A DNA stretch of 64,000 nucleotides, taken from positions 62,001 to 126,000 of the forward strand of contig NZ_DASVSF010000059.1 of assembly GCF_036388275.1 (NCBI RefSeq), given 5' to 3'. Below the pieces are notes generated by a model that saw nothing but the letters and a program-made list of their open reading frames with translations, was not told where the DNA came from and ran no database searches. The position numbers and the translations under genes are program-made. This DNA comes from Longimicrobium sp. Lineage in GTDB: Bacteria; Gemmatimonadota; Gemmatimonadetes; Longimicrobiales; Longimicrobiaceae. Of the stretch, positions 49,193-57,917 are shown piece after piece (positions within the stretch are counted from its first letter, which is position 1; every line of letters begins with the position of its first letter).

Positions 49193-51156
49193 GCACGCTG
49201 ATTCCGGGGTCCGCCGCCTCGGCCGGGCCGCTGCCGCCGCGCGTCGCCCGGGCTCCGCGTCCCCTGCTGCTGCATTCCACCGCGTGGACGCCGCCCGCGC
49301 CGCCGGCCGCCGCGCTGGAGACGCGGGTCATCGACTCGCTCTCGGAGGTCGAGGAGCCCGACGCGCCGACGGTGCTGGTGCTGGACCGGGCGCTCGCCGT
49401 GGGGGCGGACGAGCTGGAGGCGGCGCTGCGGGCGCTTCCGGACGCCGTCATCGTCGTCCCGGCGGACGAGGAGACGGATGCCGTCGCGCGCTGGAGCGAG
49501 CGCGTGCTGCTGACGCTGCCCGGGGGGGACGAGGCGGCGGCGCGGGCCATCCGCGGCGCCCTGCGCCTTTCCGCCGCGCGGCTGTCGCAGGCGCGGCTGG
49601 AGCGCGAGCTGGCCGGTGCGCGCAGCCAGCTCCGCGAGCTGGCCGGCGTGGGGATGGCGCTGATGACGGAGCGCGATCCGGACCGCCTGCTGAACACCAT
49701 CCTTTCCAAGGCCCGCCAGCTCACCGCCAGCGACGCGGGAAGCCTGTACCTGGTGGAAGAGGAGGATGGGGAGCGGCGCCTGTGCTTCACGCTGGCGCAG
49801 AACGATTCCATCGATGCGCCGTTCCGGGCCTTCACCCTGCCGCTGGACACCACCAGCGTGGCGGGGTACGCCGCCGTCACGGGCGAGACGCTGCGCATCG
49901 CCGACGCGTACGACCTGCCGGCGGACGCGCCGTACCGGCTGAACCGCAGCTTCGACGAGCGGTTCGGCTATCGCACCAGCTCCATGCTCGTCGTTCCGAT
50001 GGTGGACCACCGCGGCGGCGTGGTGGGCGTGCTGCAGCTCATCAACCACAAGCGCGATCCCGAGGCGCGCATCGACGGCCCGGAGGCCGCGGCACAGTGG
50101 GTGACGCCCTACCGGCCGCGGGAGATGGAGGTGGTGCAGGCGCTGGCGGGGCAGGCGGCGGTCTCCATCGAAAACTCCCGCCTCTACCGCCAGGTGGAGA
50201 ACCTGTTCGAGAGCTTCGTGAAGGCCGCCGTCGTCGCGGTGGACCAGCGCGATCCCGCCACCTCCGGCCACAGCGTGCGCGTGGCCACGCTGACCTGCGA
50301 CCTGGCCGTGGCGCTGGAGCGCGGCGGGCGCGGGCCGTACGCGGGGATGCGCTTCACGAGCGAGCAGATGCGCGAGCTGCGCTACGCCTCGCTGCTCCAC
50401 GACTTCGGCAAGGTGGGGGTGCGCGAGGAGGTGCTGGTGAAGCCCAAGAAGCTGCCCCCGCTGCTGATGGAGCGCGTGCAGGGCCGCTTCGCCTTCATCC
50501 GCCGCACGCTGGAGATGGAGCACTATCGCGCCCGCGCCCATGCCGCGGAGCGCGGCGAGCGGCTGGCGGACGCGGCCATGGAGGCGCGGATGGCGGAACT
50601 GGAGCGCGTGCGCACGCTCGTCCTTTCCGCGAACGAGCCCACCATCCTGCCGGAAAAGGCCGCGGCGGAGCTGGACGGGCTGTCGGCGCTCACCTTCGCC
50701 GGGCCGGAGGGCATGCCGCTGCCGTACGTGACGGAAGAGGAGCTGGCGTACCTGCGCATTCCCAAGGGCTCGCTCACGGAGGAGGAGCGCAAGGAAATCG
50801 AGAGCCACGTGGAGCAGACGTACCGGTTTCTGGTGCAGATCCCGTGGACGGGCGACCTGGGCAACGTGGCGGCGATCGCCTACGGGCACCACGAAAAGCT
50901 GAACGGCAGGGGCTACCCGCGCGGCGTGTCGGCGGACGGCATCCCCCCGCAGACGCGGATGATGACCGTCGCCGACATCTTCGACGCGCTGACGGCCAGC
51001 GACCGTCCCTACAAGCGCGCCGTGAGCGCCGAGAAGGCCATCGACATCCTGCACATGGAGGCGCGCGACGGCCTGCTGGACACCGACCTGGTGGAAACGA
51101 TGGTGGAAAGCGGCGTCTACCGGCGCATCCTGGAGGTGGACTGGCGGGCGTTGTAA
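49189..51156 (+). CDS. GAF/HD-GYP domain protein (c-di-GMP phosphodiesterase-like)
   Basis: A 655-residue protein: a divergent receiver-like N-terminal segment (~25-125), a coiled linker, a GAF domain (~165-335) and an HD-GYP domain. The latter shows G-H-S-V-R-V-A, L-L-H-D-F-G-K (His ~404), H-H-E-K-L-N-G-R-G-Y-P and D-I-F-D-A-L-T-A-S-D-R-P-Y, all catalytic hallmarks. A helical insertion of more than 100 residues (from A-F-I-R-R-T-L-E to S-H-V-E-Q-T-Y) separates the HD from the H-H...G-Y-P part, which is longer than usual. It likely hydrolyses c-di-GMP. It overlaps the MBL gene by 4 bases and is closed by a strong terminator. Confidence 0.92.
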   Translation: MSTLIPGSAASAGPLPPRVARAPRPLLLHSTAWTPPAPPAAALETRVIDSLSEVEEPDAPTVLVLDRALAVGADELEAALRALPDAVIVVPADEETDAVARWSERVLLTLPGGDEAAARAIRGALRLSAARLSQARLERELAGARSQLRELAGVGMALMTERDPDRLLNTILSKARQLTASDAGSLYLVEEEDGERRLCFTLAQNDSIDAPFRAFTLPLDTTSVAGYAAVTGETLRIADAYDLPADAPYRLNRSFDERFGYRTSSMLVVPMVDHRGGVVGVLQLINHKRDPEARIDGPEAAAQWVTPYRPREMEVVQALAGQAAVSIENSRLYRQVENLFESFVKAAVVAVDQRDPATSGHSVRVATLTCDLAVALERGGRGPYAGMRFTSEQMRELRYASLLHDFGKVGVREEVLVKPKKLPPLLMERVQGRFAFIRRTLEMEHYRARAHAAERGERLADAAMEARMAELERVRTLVLSANEPTILPEKAAAELDGLSALTFAGPEGMPLPYVTEEELAYLRIPKGSLTEEERKEIESHVEQTYRFLVQIPWTGDLGNVAAIAYGHHEKLNGRGYPRGVSADGIPPQTRMMTVADIFDALTASDRPYKRAVSAEKAIDILHMEARDGLLDTDLVETMVESGVYRRILEVDWRAL

Positions 51157-51184
51157 CGCGATTTCCATCCCCTCCGCTCCCGCC

Positions 51185-51228
51185 GCCCCGGGCCCCCGAG
51201 CACACCGCTCGCGGGGCCCGGGGCTTTT
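51185..51228 (+). terminator. intrinsic terminator after the HD-GYP gene
   Basis: GCCCCGGGCCCCC-GAGC pairs with GCTCGCGGGGCCCGGGGC (one bulge), loop ACACC, followed by TTTT. This is the most classical intrinsic terminator in the window. Confidence 0.8.
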
Positions 51229-51366
51229 CCGCCCGCGGGCCCCCCACGGACGCGTAGCGGACTGAAACCTGCAATGGCCGCGGCTCCGATCGGCGCGGGC
51301 CCGGTCCCGCCGCGGCGGGCCAAGGCCGCACACGTCATGGACTTCTGAACGGCGGGGCAGATCGAA

Positions 51367-52089
51367 ATGGACCAGCAGCAGACCAAGACCCGCGGGGTCG
51401 CCGACATCGTGTTCCTGATCGACATCTCCGGGAGCATGGCGCCCGCCATCGACGCCCTCAAGGCGAACATCGGCACCTTCGTGGAGTCGCTGAGCGGCGG
51501 CGAAGGCAACAACATCTCGCCCGTCCGCGACTGGCGCGCCAAGGCCGTGGGCTACAGCGACTTCGACGAAGACCCGCAGCCGTTCATCGACAACCCGTTC
51601 GTCACCGACGTCGAGGCCCTGCGCGCGCAGCTGGCCGGCCTGGTGGCCGGGGGCGGCGGCGACGAGCCCGAGTCGCTGCTCGACGCGCTGTACAAGGTGT
51701 CCACCATGCCGCAGACCGAGAAGGGCGCGCAGAGCCTGGACGCGACCAAGTGGCGGTACCGCAGCGACGCGGCGCGCGTAGTGGTGGTGTTCACCGACGC
51801 CTCGTTCAAGCCTACCATGTCCATCCCCGAGGCCAAGGGCGGCGGCATTCAGGACGTGATGAACGCGGTGATCAACAACCGCGTGATCCTCAGCCTGTTC
51901 GCGCCCGACATGCCGGGCTACGACGAGCTCAGCCAGATCGACAAGTCCGAGTGGGAGGCCATTTCGTACCCGGGGCTGAACCCGCAGGATGCGCTGGCCA
52001 AGTTCACGTCGGACCAGGCCAACTTCAAGAACACCCTTCGGCAGCTGGCGGCCAGCGTGTCGAAGTCGGCCGAGACCGTGGCGCTCTGA
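51367..52089 (+). CDS. von Willebrand factor A (TerY-like) domain protein
   Basis: A 240-residue single VWA domain with the MIDAS motif D-I-S-G-S (residues 19-23), F-T-D-A-S further on and no signal peptide, so cytosolic. In TerY-type systems a VWA protein is encoded next to a Ser/Thr kinase and a phosphatase; the same order of roles is seen here. It probably serves as a metal-dependent scaffold or kinase substrate. It is the first gene of a six-gene run with gaps of 6, 71 and 10 bases and then overlaps. Confidence 0.87.
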   Translation: MDQQQTKTRGVADIVFLIDISGSMAPAIDALKANIGTFVESLSGGEGNNISPVRDWRAKAVGYSDFDEDPQPFIDNPFVTDVEALRAQLAGLVAGGGGDEPESLLDALYKVSTMPQTEKGAQSLDATKWRYRSDAARVVVVFTDASFKPTMSIPEAKGGGIQDVMNAVINNRVILSLFAPDMPGYDELSQIDKSEWEAISYPGLNPQDALAKFTSDQANFKNTLRQLAASVSKSAETVAL

Positions 52090-52095
52090 CCGGGG

Positions 52096-53595
52096 ATGGC
52101 CAAGAAGCTCAAGGTGGGCGACGCCGTCAACGGGTACCAGATCGACAAGGTGTTCGGGCCCGGGGCCATGGCCATCTCGTACGCGGCGCGCAAGTCGTCG
52201 GGGCAGCGGGTGTTCTTCAAGCAGTACAAGTCGCCCTCCGTCACCGTCGCCTGGTACCGCGACTACGTGCGCTACCAGAAGGAGCTGAACCGGCGGATCG
52301 CCGAGAGCCCGGCGCGCAACTTCTGCGTGCGCGCCATCGACTCGTTCGAGGCGGTGTGGGGCGGGCGCACGTACTTCCAGGTCTTCGAGCTGGTGGAGAA
52401 CGGCGCCGACCTGGGCGGCATCTTCGAGCGCGAGGCCGAGGCGAACGGCGGGCACACGCTCGCCGTTCCCTTCAAGGACACGCGGCTGTGGGAGCAGCAC
52501 GTGATCTGGGCCAAGGTGCTGATGTCGGGCATCAACACGTTGCACGCGGCCAATGTCGCGCACGCCGACCTGAAGCCCGACAACGCGTTCCTGATCGAGG
52601 ACCCGTCTATCGCGGCGGGCTTCCAGCTGAAGCTGATCGACCTGGACTTTTCGGTGCTCACCGACCAGACGGCGCCATGGCACGGGCACCAGGGGTACGT
52701 GGGCACCGACAACTATCGCTCGCCCGAGCACTTTACGGCGGGCGCCAAGCCGGGCGCCGCCTCGGACGTGTTCACCTGCGGGTTGATCCTCTACCAGCTG
52801 CTCGCGGGACGTCATCCGTACTGGGCCGAGGACCAGTCGGAGTACGCCCGGATGGCGCTGGCGCACGCCGCCGAGCGCCCTGTGCTGGGCGGCACCATGC
52901 CGGCCCCGGCGACGAACGAGGCCGTTTCCGACATCCTCTGGCGCTGCCTGTCGCCGCGCCCGGCGGACCGCCCCACGGCCGCCGAAGTGCGCGACGTGCT
53001 CACGGGGCGCATCGGTGGGAAGACGGCCAGCGCCGCATCCGGTGCCGTGGCGCCTCCGGCCGCCGCGCCGGCGCCGACTCCCGCTGCGACTGCGGCTCCG
53101 CCGCCGGCTCCTGCTGCGACGCCGGCTCCCGCTGCGCCCACGCCGCCACCGGTCGCACCGGCACCGAGAGCAGCCGCGCCAGCTGCACCGCCGGTCACTC
53201 CGCCGCCGGTCCGTCCGCCTGCCCCGACGCCGCCCGCTCCGGCCCCGGCCGCGCGGCCAGCGAGGGCCGGTGGCGCCCCGTTGACCGCGGCTCGAATCCA
53301 ACTCGCGGGCGAGTCGGGGCAGATGGTGACCATCGGAGTGCGCACGCCGCTGGGCAAGCACATGGTCCGCCAGTTCGGGGACGACTTCGCGGTGTGGGAC
53401 ACGGAGCAGTGCACGCTGGACCGCGGGAACGACGGCGCGTGGCAGATCGTTCCCAAGGCGGGGACGACGAACGAGACGCTGCTGAACGGCGCCGCCATCA
53501 CCGCACCCCAGCCGCTGCGCGAGGGAGACGTGATCGCGGTGGGCCGCGAGGCGAAGGGGATCGCGAAGCTGCCGCTGACGGTGCGCGCGGCCTGA
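52096..53595 (+). CDS. Ser/Thr protein kinase with C-terminal FHA-like domain
   Basis: A 499-residue protein. The kinase domain (~12-310) has V-F-F-K (Lys42), H-A-D-L-K-P-D-N (Asp158, Asn163), D-L-D-F-S (Asp184 in place of D-F-G) and Y-R-S-P-E-H in the activation segment, so catalysis is expected. A Pro/Ala-rich linker of ~80 residues leads to an FHA-like domain (~395-499) with G-D-D-F-A-V-W-D-T-E-Q-C, T-N-E-T-L-L-N-G and L-R-E-G-D-V-I-A-V-G-R. The phosphothreonine-binding S-R-x-H of true FHA domains is replaced. It is soluble, with no membrane anchor. Confidence 0.9.
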   Translation: MAKKLKVGDAVNGYQIDKVFGPGAMAISYAARKSSGQRVFFKQYKSPSVTVAWYRDYVRYQKELNRRIAESPARNFCVRAIDSFEAVWGGRTYFQVFELVENGADLGGIFEREAEANGGHTLAVPFKDTRLWEQHVIWAKVLMSGINTLHAANVAHADLKPDNAFLIEDPSIAAGFQLKLIDLDFSVLTDQTAPWHGHQGYVGTDNYRSPEHFTAGAKPGAASDVFTCGLILYQLLAGRHPYWAEDQSEYARMALAHAAERPVLGGTMPAPATNEAVSDILWRCLSPRPADRPTAAEVRDVLTGRIGGKTASAASGAVAPPAAAPAPTPAATAAPPPAPAATPAPAAPTPPPVAPAPRAAAPAAPPVTPPPVRPPAPTPPAPAPAARPARAGGAPLTAARIQLAGESGQMVTIGVRTPLGKHMVRQFGDDFAVWDTEQCTLDRGNDGAWQIVPKAGTTNETLLNGAAITAPQPLREGDVIAVGREAKGIAKLPLTVRAA

Positions 53596-53617
53596 TCGAA
53601 CGACGAAGGAGGGCGCG

Positions 53618-53692
53618 ATGATCGCCATCGCGCCGACCAGCACAGACCGTACGTGGGAGACGAATCGTGACGGAAGAGCACAAGCAGCCTGA
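53618..53692 (+). CDS. possible 24-codon leader ORF
   Basis: AAGGAGGGCGCG precedes an ATG that opens a 24-codon frame ending inside the next gene. The ribosome site is stronger than that of the real gene (GGGAG before the GTG at 53667). It could couple translation between the kinase and the FHA-like gene, or be chance. Confidence 0.25.
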   Translation: MIAIAPTSTDRTWETNRDGRAQAA

Positions 53693-54671
53693 AGGGGAAG
53701 CGACGGCTCCTGGAACGCCGGGCTCGGGAACGGGCGGGGAGCCCGTCACCCCCGGATCGACCACGCCCGCACCGGAAGCGCCGGGAGCGGAGCCGCCCAT
53801 TCCCGGATCGGTCACGCCCGCACCGGAAACGCCGGGAGCCGCGCCCGTCGCGACGCCGAGCGACCAGGGCGACGGCGCCGGAGCCCGGATCGACCCCGCG
53901 CCCGATCCGTCCGGCACGCCGGCGGAAGCGGGCGCCGTCACCGACGCGACCACGCCCACGGACGCGGGTTCCGCCGGAGAGGCCGCATCCACCGACGCCG
54001 CTCCGACGACGGACGCCGCTTCGGCCGCGGATTCGGATGTCACGCTGGAATCGCCCGCGGCTCCCTCCACCGATGCAGGCGCGGGGGACGGCTGGTCGAC
54101 GGGCGCGACGGAGGGCGATACCACATCCTCCACGGGGACCGCGGACGCCTCCGCGGATGCTACGACGCCCGTCGACCCCGCTACCGCCGCCGAAGCTGTC
54201 GATCCGGCGCACGTTGCCGCGCCCGAAGTCGGCGCATCGGTGACGGACACGACCGCCGCCGACGTGACGGCCAGCGGCGAAGCTCCGCTCGATGCACCCG
54301 CGGCTGCGCCCTCCACCGATCCGGCGGCCGGAGCGCCGGCGGCACCCGGCGGCGCGCTGTCGGCGGACCGCATTCAACTCGTCGGCGAGTCGGGGCAGGC
54401 GCTGACGCTGGGCGTGCGCACGCCGCTGGGCAAGCACGCGGTCCGCCAGTTCGGCGACGACTTCAACGTGTGGGACACGGAGCAGTGCGTCATCGAGCGC
54501 GGTGCCGACGGGGCCTGGCAGATCGTGCCCGGCGCGGCCACCACCAACGAGACGCTGCTGAACGGCGAGCGTATCACCGCGCCGGCACCGCTTCACGACG
54601 GCGACGTCGTTTCCGTGGGCCGCGCGGAAAAGGGGATCTCCAAGCTGCCGCTCACCGTCCGCACGGCCTGA
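53667..54671 (+). CDS. FHA-like domain protein with long low-complexity N-terminus
   Basis: A 334-residue protein from a GTG. Residues 1-225 are a disordered Pro/Ala/Thr/Asp-rich stretch with many Thr and Ser (a likely target for the kinase encoded upstream) and near repeats such as P-G-S-x-T-P-A-P-E. Residues ~230-334 are a close copy of the kinase's C-terminal domain (G-D-D-F-N-V-W-D-T-E-Q-C, T-N-E-T-L-L-N-G, L-H-D-G-D-V-V-S-V-G-R). It could be a phospho-regulated adaptor in the same pathway. Confidence 0.78.
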   Translation: MTEEHKQPEGEATAPGTPGSGTGGEPVTPGSTTPAPEAPGAEPPIPGSVTPAPETPGAAPVATPSDQGDGAGARIDPAPDPSGTPAEAGAVTDATTPTDAGSAGEAASTDAAPTTDAASAADSDVTLESPAAPSTDAGAGDGWSTGATEGDTTSSTGTADASADATTPVDPATAAEAVDPAHVAAPEVGASVTDTTAADVTASGEAPLDAPAAAPSTDPAAGAPAAPGGALSADRIQLVGESGQALTLGVRTPLGKHAVRQFGDDFNVWDTEQCVIERGADGAWQIVPGAATTNETLLNGERITAPAPLHDGDVVSVGRAEKGISKLPLTVRTA

Positions 54672-54681
54672 GAGGCGGCGG

Positions 54682-55071
54682 ATGGCGTGGAAGTGCCCGC
54701 AGTGCGGCTTCGTTCACGAGAACGACGCCACCCGCCGGTGCGAGGCCTGCGGGCACACCCGCGCCGGCACGCTGGCGCTGGTGTCGGAGGCCACGACGAA
54801 GCGGCTGAGCGTGGGGGTAGACACGGCCATCGGCAAGCACCTGCTGCAGACCTTTGCCGGTGACGACCACGTGTACGCGGCGGAGCCCCAGTTCCTTCTC
54901 GCCCGCGACCTGGTGCACGGGGGCTGGAGCATCGCCCCCGCGCCCGGGGCCAAGAACCCGACTTTTCTGAACGGCGCGGCGCTGGGCGATGCACCCGCCC
55001 CGCTCCCCGAGGGCGCGGTGATCACCATCGGCCCCACCCGCCTGCGACTGCGCGTGGAGAACGAGCTTTGA
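54682..55071 (+). CDS. RanBP2-type zinc finger plus FHA-like domain protein
   Basis: A 129-residue protein. It begins with a RanBP2-type finger (W-K-C-P-Q-C...C-E-A-C; Cys5, 8, 20, 23), then a third member of the FHA-like module (G-K-H-L-L-Q-T-F, N-P-T-F-L-N-G, L-P-E-G-A-V-I-T-I-G). RanBP2 fingers bind RNA or ubiquitin-like partners in known cases; the partner here is unknown. Its stop overlaps the next ATG by one base (TGATG). Confidence 0.8.
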   Translation: MAWKCPQCGFVHENDATRRCEACGHTRAGTLALVSEATTKRLSVGVDTAIGKHLLQTFAGDDHVYAAEPQFLLARDLVHGGWSIAPAPGAKNPTFLNGAALGDAPAPLPEGAVITIGPTRLRLRVENEL

Positions 55072-56390
55072 TGGACAACGAGGAACATCCCCGGGCCGAG
55101 GACGCGGAATCCACGTCCGACGACGCCCCGGCGCCCGTCGAAGGCGGGGACGCGGAGACGGCCCGGGTCGAGGAAACCGAAGGGATCGGCGGACAGCCCG
55201 ACGTGGCCCCGGCCGCGGAATCGGCAGCCTCGCCCCCGGCCGATGCACCGCCGCCCGAGCCGGAATCCCCGCCGCCGCCAGCCCCGGCCGCACCCGTCGC
55301 CGAGGCCGCTTCGGTGAACGTGCTGGAGGTGCGGTCGCTGGACTGGAATGCGGTGCGCGCGGCGGTCGCGAATCCGCCGTCCGGCGAGCGGGCGGAGCGC
55401 ATCATCGCGGCGATGGAGGAGCGGCTGGCGGGGGGCGGGCCGCTGGGCACCGCTTTCGAAGAGTACGCCGCCGGGCCCGACGACCAGGCCATCCACATTG
55501 GCGACGACTGGCCGCTGGGCGAGGTGTGGTTCGTGGGCGACGTGCACGGCGATCTGCTGGCGCTGGAGGCCGCGCTTCAGCACGTGGACCGCAGCGGCGG
55601 CGGCGCGGACGCCCGCCTCGTCTTTCTCGGCGACCTGTTCGACGACGGCGGGCACGCGGCGGAGGTGGTGCTGCGCATCTTCGAGCTGATGCTGCAGGGG
55701 CCCATGCGCGTGGTGGTGCTCGCGGGCAACCACGACGAGGCGCTGTCGCACGGCGAGGGACGCTTCCAGTCGTCCGTGCTTCCATCGGACTTCACCGGCT
55801 GGCTGAACGAGCAGTGCGCCGCCGGGCACCCGTGGGCCGAGCGGCTGGGCAAGCTGATCATCCGCTTCTTCCGCCGCGCGCCGCGGGCCCTGTTCTTTCC
55901 CGACGGGCTGCTGGTGGCGCACGCGGGCATTCCGCACACCGACCTTCATCCCGAGCTGGCGGAGAGCGGGAACTGGAACGATCCGCGGGTGCTGACGGAC
56001 TTCGTGTGGCTGCGGGCGCACCCGCGCGCACGGAAGCGCATTCCCAACCGCACCACGCGCGGAAGCGAGTTCGGGCGCGAGGACTTCGCCGCCTTCTGCC
56101 AGCTCGCGACGAGGCTGGGCCGGCCCATCGGCCGCATGCTGCGCGGGCACGACCACGTCGAGGAGCGCTTCGCCGTGTTCCCGGCCTGGGCCGCGCACCC
56201 CGTGCTGACCATCAACACCCTTTCGCACCGCCTGCCGCGCGAGGTGTTCGGCCCGTACGAGCGGGTGCCCGTCGTCGCCCGCTGGGTGCGCGGCGAGCTG
56301 CCGGAGGTGCGGCGCCTGTTCATTCCGCCGGAGCTGGTGCGCGAGGTCTACCCCGAGCCGGTGGATGCCTCCACGGGGGAGGGCGGGTGA
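55071..56390 (+). CDS. PPP-type metallophosphatase (Ser/Thr phosphatase-like)
   Basis: A 439-residue protein. After a disordered acidic/Pro-rich N-terminus (~1-85) comes a calcineurin-like domain with the PPP signature G-D-V-H-G (Asp157, His159), G-D-L-F-D-D-G, G-N-H-D-E and later H-A-G-I and G-H-D-H, all metal ligands. PPP enzymes remove phosphate from proteins or small molecules. As the only phosphatase of an operon with a Ser/Thr kinase, it is the likely counter-enzyme, replacing the PP2C seen in TerY triads. Confidence 0.9.
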   Translation: MDNEEHPRAEDAESTSDDAPAPVEGGDAETARVEETEGIGGQPDVAPAAESAASPPADAPPPEPESPPPPAPAAPVAEAASVNVLEVRSLDWNAVRAAVANPPSGERAERIIAAMEERLAGGGPLGTAFEEYAAGPDDQAIHIGDDWPLGEVWFVGDVHGDLLALEAALQHVDRSGGGADARLVFLGDLFDDGGHAAEVVLRIFELMLQGPMRVVVLAGNHDEALSHGEGRFQSSVLPSDFTGWLNEQCAAGHPWAERLGKLIIRFFRRAPRALFFPDGLLVAHAGIPHTDLHPELAESGNWNDPRVLTDFVWLRAHPRARKRIPNRTTRGSEFGREDFAAFCQLATRLGRPIGRMLRGHDHVEERFAVFPAWAAHPVLTINTLSHRLPREVFGPYERVPVVARWVRGELPEVRRLFIPPELVREVYPEPVDASTGEGG

Positions 56391-56977
56391 CGCGCGTCAT
56401 CGAGCGGTGTCCCAACTGCGGGGTGGAGCACGACGAGGCCGTGGGCGGGGAATGCGAGGTATGCGGCACTCCCCTGCGCTTCTGGTGCCGCGTGCACGGC
56501 AAGGAGATCGGCTTCCTGTCTTCCGCGGAGTGCCCCCGCTGCGTGGCGGAAGAGCAGGCCCGCCGCTCTCGACCGGTCTCCCCACGCGCTCCCGCGCCTG
56601 GCAGACGCGAGGCGCCGCGTGCGCCCGTCGAAGCGGCGCCGCGCCGCCCACGCAGGCCGCCGGTGGTGTTCGACGCACCCCCGCCGCCGTACGCCGGGCG
56701 CGATCCGCGCGTGGTGGCTGAGGACATGCGGCCGTACGTGGAAGCGGGAGCGAACTTCGCGGTGCTGATGGTGCGCGCGCTGCTCGCCGTGCTGCGGCAC
56801 GTGATCGGCTGGGGCGTGCTGGGCGGCATCGCGGGCGGCGTGATCGGATTTCAGCAGGGCGGCGATCCCATCTGGTCGGCGATGTTCGGGGTGATGGTGG
56901 GCGGCGGCGCGGGACTGTTCTTCGGGGCGATCTCCGCGCTGCGCATCCTCTTCGGCGCGCGGCGGCGCGAGCATTAG
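56387..56977 (+). CDS. double zinc-ribbon membrane protein
   Basis: A 196-residue protein from a GTG in a GTGA overlap. The N-terminus has two zinc-ribbon-like sets: Cys8/Cys11/Cys23/Cys26 and Cys34/His37/Cys49/Cys52. A basic Pro-rich linker follows, then two membrane helices (~127-150 and ~158-185) with glycine zippers (G-V-L-G-G-I-A-G-G-V-I-G, G-V-M-V-G-G-G-A-G). It closes the VWA/kinase/FHA/phosphatase operon and could tether the pathway to the membrane. Confidence 0.78.
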   Translation: MTRVIERCPNCGVEHDEAVGGECEVCGTPLRFWCRVHGKEIGFLSSAECPRCVAEEQARRSRPVSPRAPAPGRREAPRAPVEAAPRRPRRPPVVFDAPPPPYAGRDPRVVAEDMRPYVEAGANFAVLMVRALLAVLRHVIGWGVLGGIAGGVIGFQQGGDPIWSAMFGVMVGGGAGLFFGAISALRILFGARRREH

Positions 56978-57051
56978 CGCGGCCGCGCCAGCCATGCGGG
57001 TGCGACAGAACGATCAACGGCCGAGCCTCGGCCCCTTTCCGGAGTTTTGAG

Positions 57052-57825
57052 ATGAGTACAGAGGGGAATGGGGCCGTACGACGGCTCAGCGAATTGAGCG
57101 CACCCGTCGCGGACGGACACGCCGACTCGCGCGGATGGGAGGTGCACACGGCCGACGGCACCCTGGCCGGCACGGTGGAAGACCTGCTCGTGGACCCGGG
57201 GTCGATGGCGGTTCACTTCATCCTGGTGCAGGTGGTGAAGGAGCTGGCGCCGAGTGAATCCATGCGGACGCTGCGCGTACCCATGGGCCACGCCGCCCTG
57301 GACGCCAAGGGCCGGCGCGTGAACCTGAAGACGCTCTCGCACTCGGACCTGGGGCTGCTTCCGGTGGATCGCGCCGGCGCCGTTGCTCCCGGCGCGGTCG
57401 GCCAGCCCGCCGCCCGGCCCGGTGGCGAGGATGTGCGCGTCGTGGTTTCGCACGAGGAGCTGGATGTCAACACGCGGTGGGTGGAGGCGGGGGAGGTGGG
57501 GATCACCAAGCGGGTCGAGACCGAGCAGGTGCGCAAGCTCGTTCCGCTGGAGCGCGAAGACGTATCCATCGAGCGCCGCCCCGTGCCGGCCGACATCACC
57601 GACTTCAGCCCGCGCACCGAGGGCGACGTCACCTACATCCCCATCCTGGTGGAAGAGCTGGTGATCCAGAAGCGGCTGGTGGCTCACGAGGAGCTGGTGA
57701 TCCGCAAGACGCGGGTGACCGAGGAGCAGGTGGTGGAGGAGGAGCTTCGCCGCGAAGTGCCCGTCATCCGCGGCCCGGATGGCACGGTGGACGGGGGCGC
57801 GGAAGCCGGCCGGGGGAAGGGCTGA
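57052..57825 (+). CDS. PRC-barrel and DUF2382 (YsnF/AvaK) domain protein
   Basis: A 257-residue protein. Residues ~25-100 form a PRC-barrel (G-W-E-V-H-T-A-D-G-T-L-A-G-T-V-E-D-L-L-V). The C-terminal half is DUF2382-like with charged repeats (V-V-S-H-E-E-L-D-V, K-R-V-E-T-E-Q-V, R-E-D-V-S-I-E-R-R-P-V, E-E-L-V-I-R-K-T-R-V). These domains are linked to general stress responses. It lies 92 bases before a second DUF2382 gene. Confidence 0.87.
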   Translation: MSTEGNGAVRRLSELSAPVADGHADSRGWEVHTADGTLAGTVEDLLVDPGSMAVHFILVQVVKELAPSESMRTLRVPMGHAALDAKGRRVNLKTLSHSDLGLLPVDRAGAVAPGAVGQPAARPGGEDVRVVVSHEELDVNTRWVEAGEVGITKRVETEQVRKLVPLEREDVSIERRPVPADITDFSPRTEGDVTYIPILVEELVIQKRLVAHEELVIRKTRVTEEQVVEEELRREVPVIRGPDGTVDGGAEAGRGKG

Positions 57826-57917
57826 TACACGTCTGATACCCCTCGTTGAGGTACGGGAGTTGCTAAGTCCCCCGCCCACGAGGTGGGGTTGGGAACCAGA
57901 CAACAGGGAGTACGAGC

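Noticed and set aside
49051..53643. 1530-codon antisense frame over the HD-GYP, VWA and kinase genes
   Set aside because: Low-complexity His/Arg/Gln-rich shadow; the true genes with catalytic motifs are on the plus strand.
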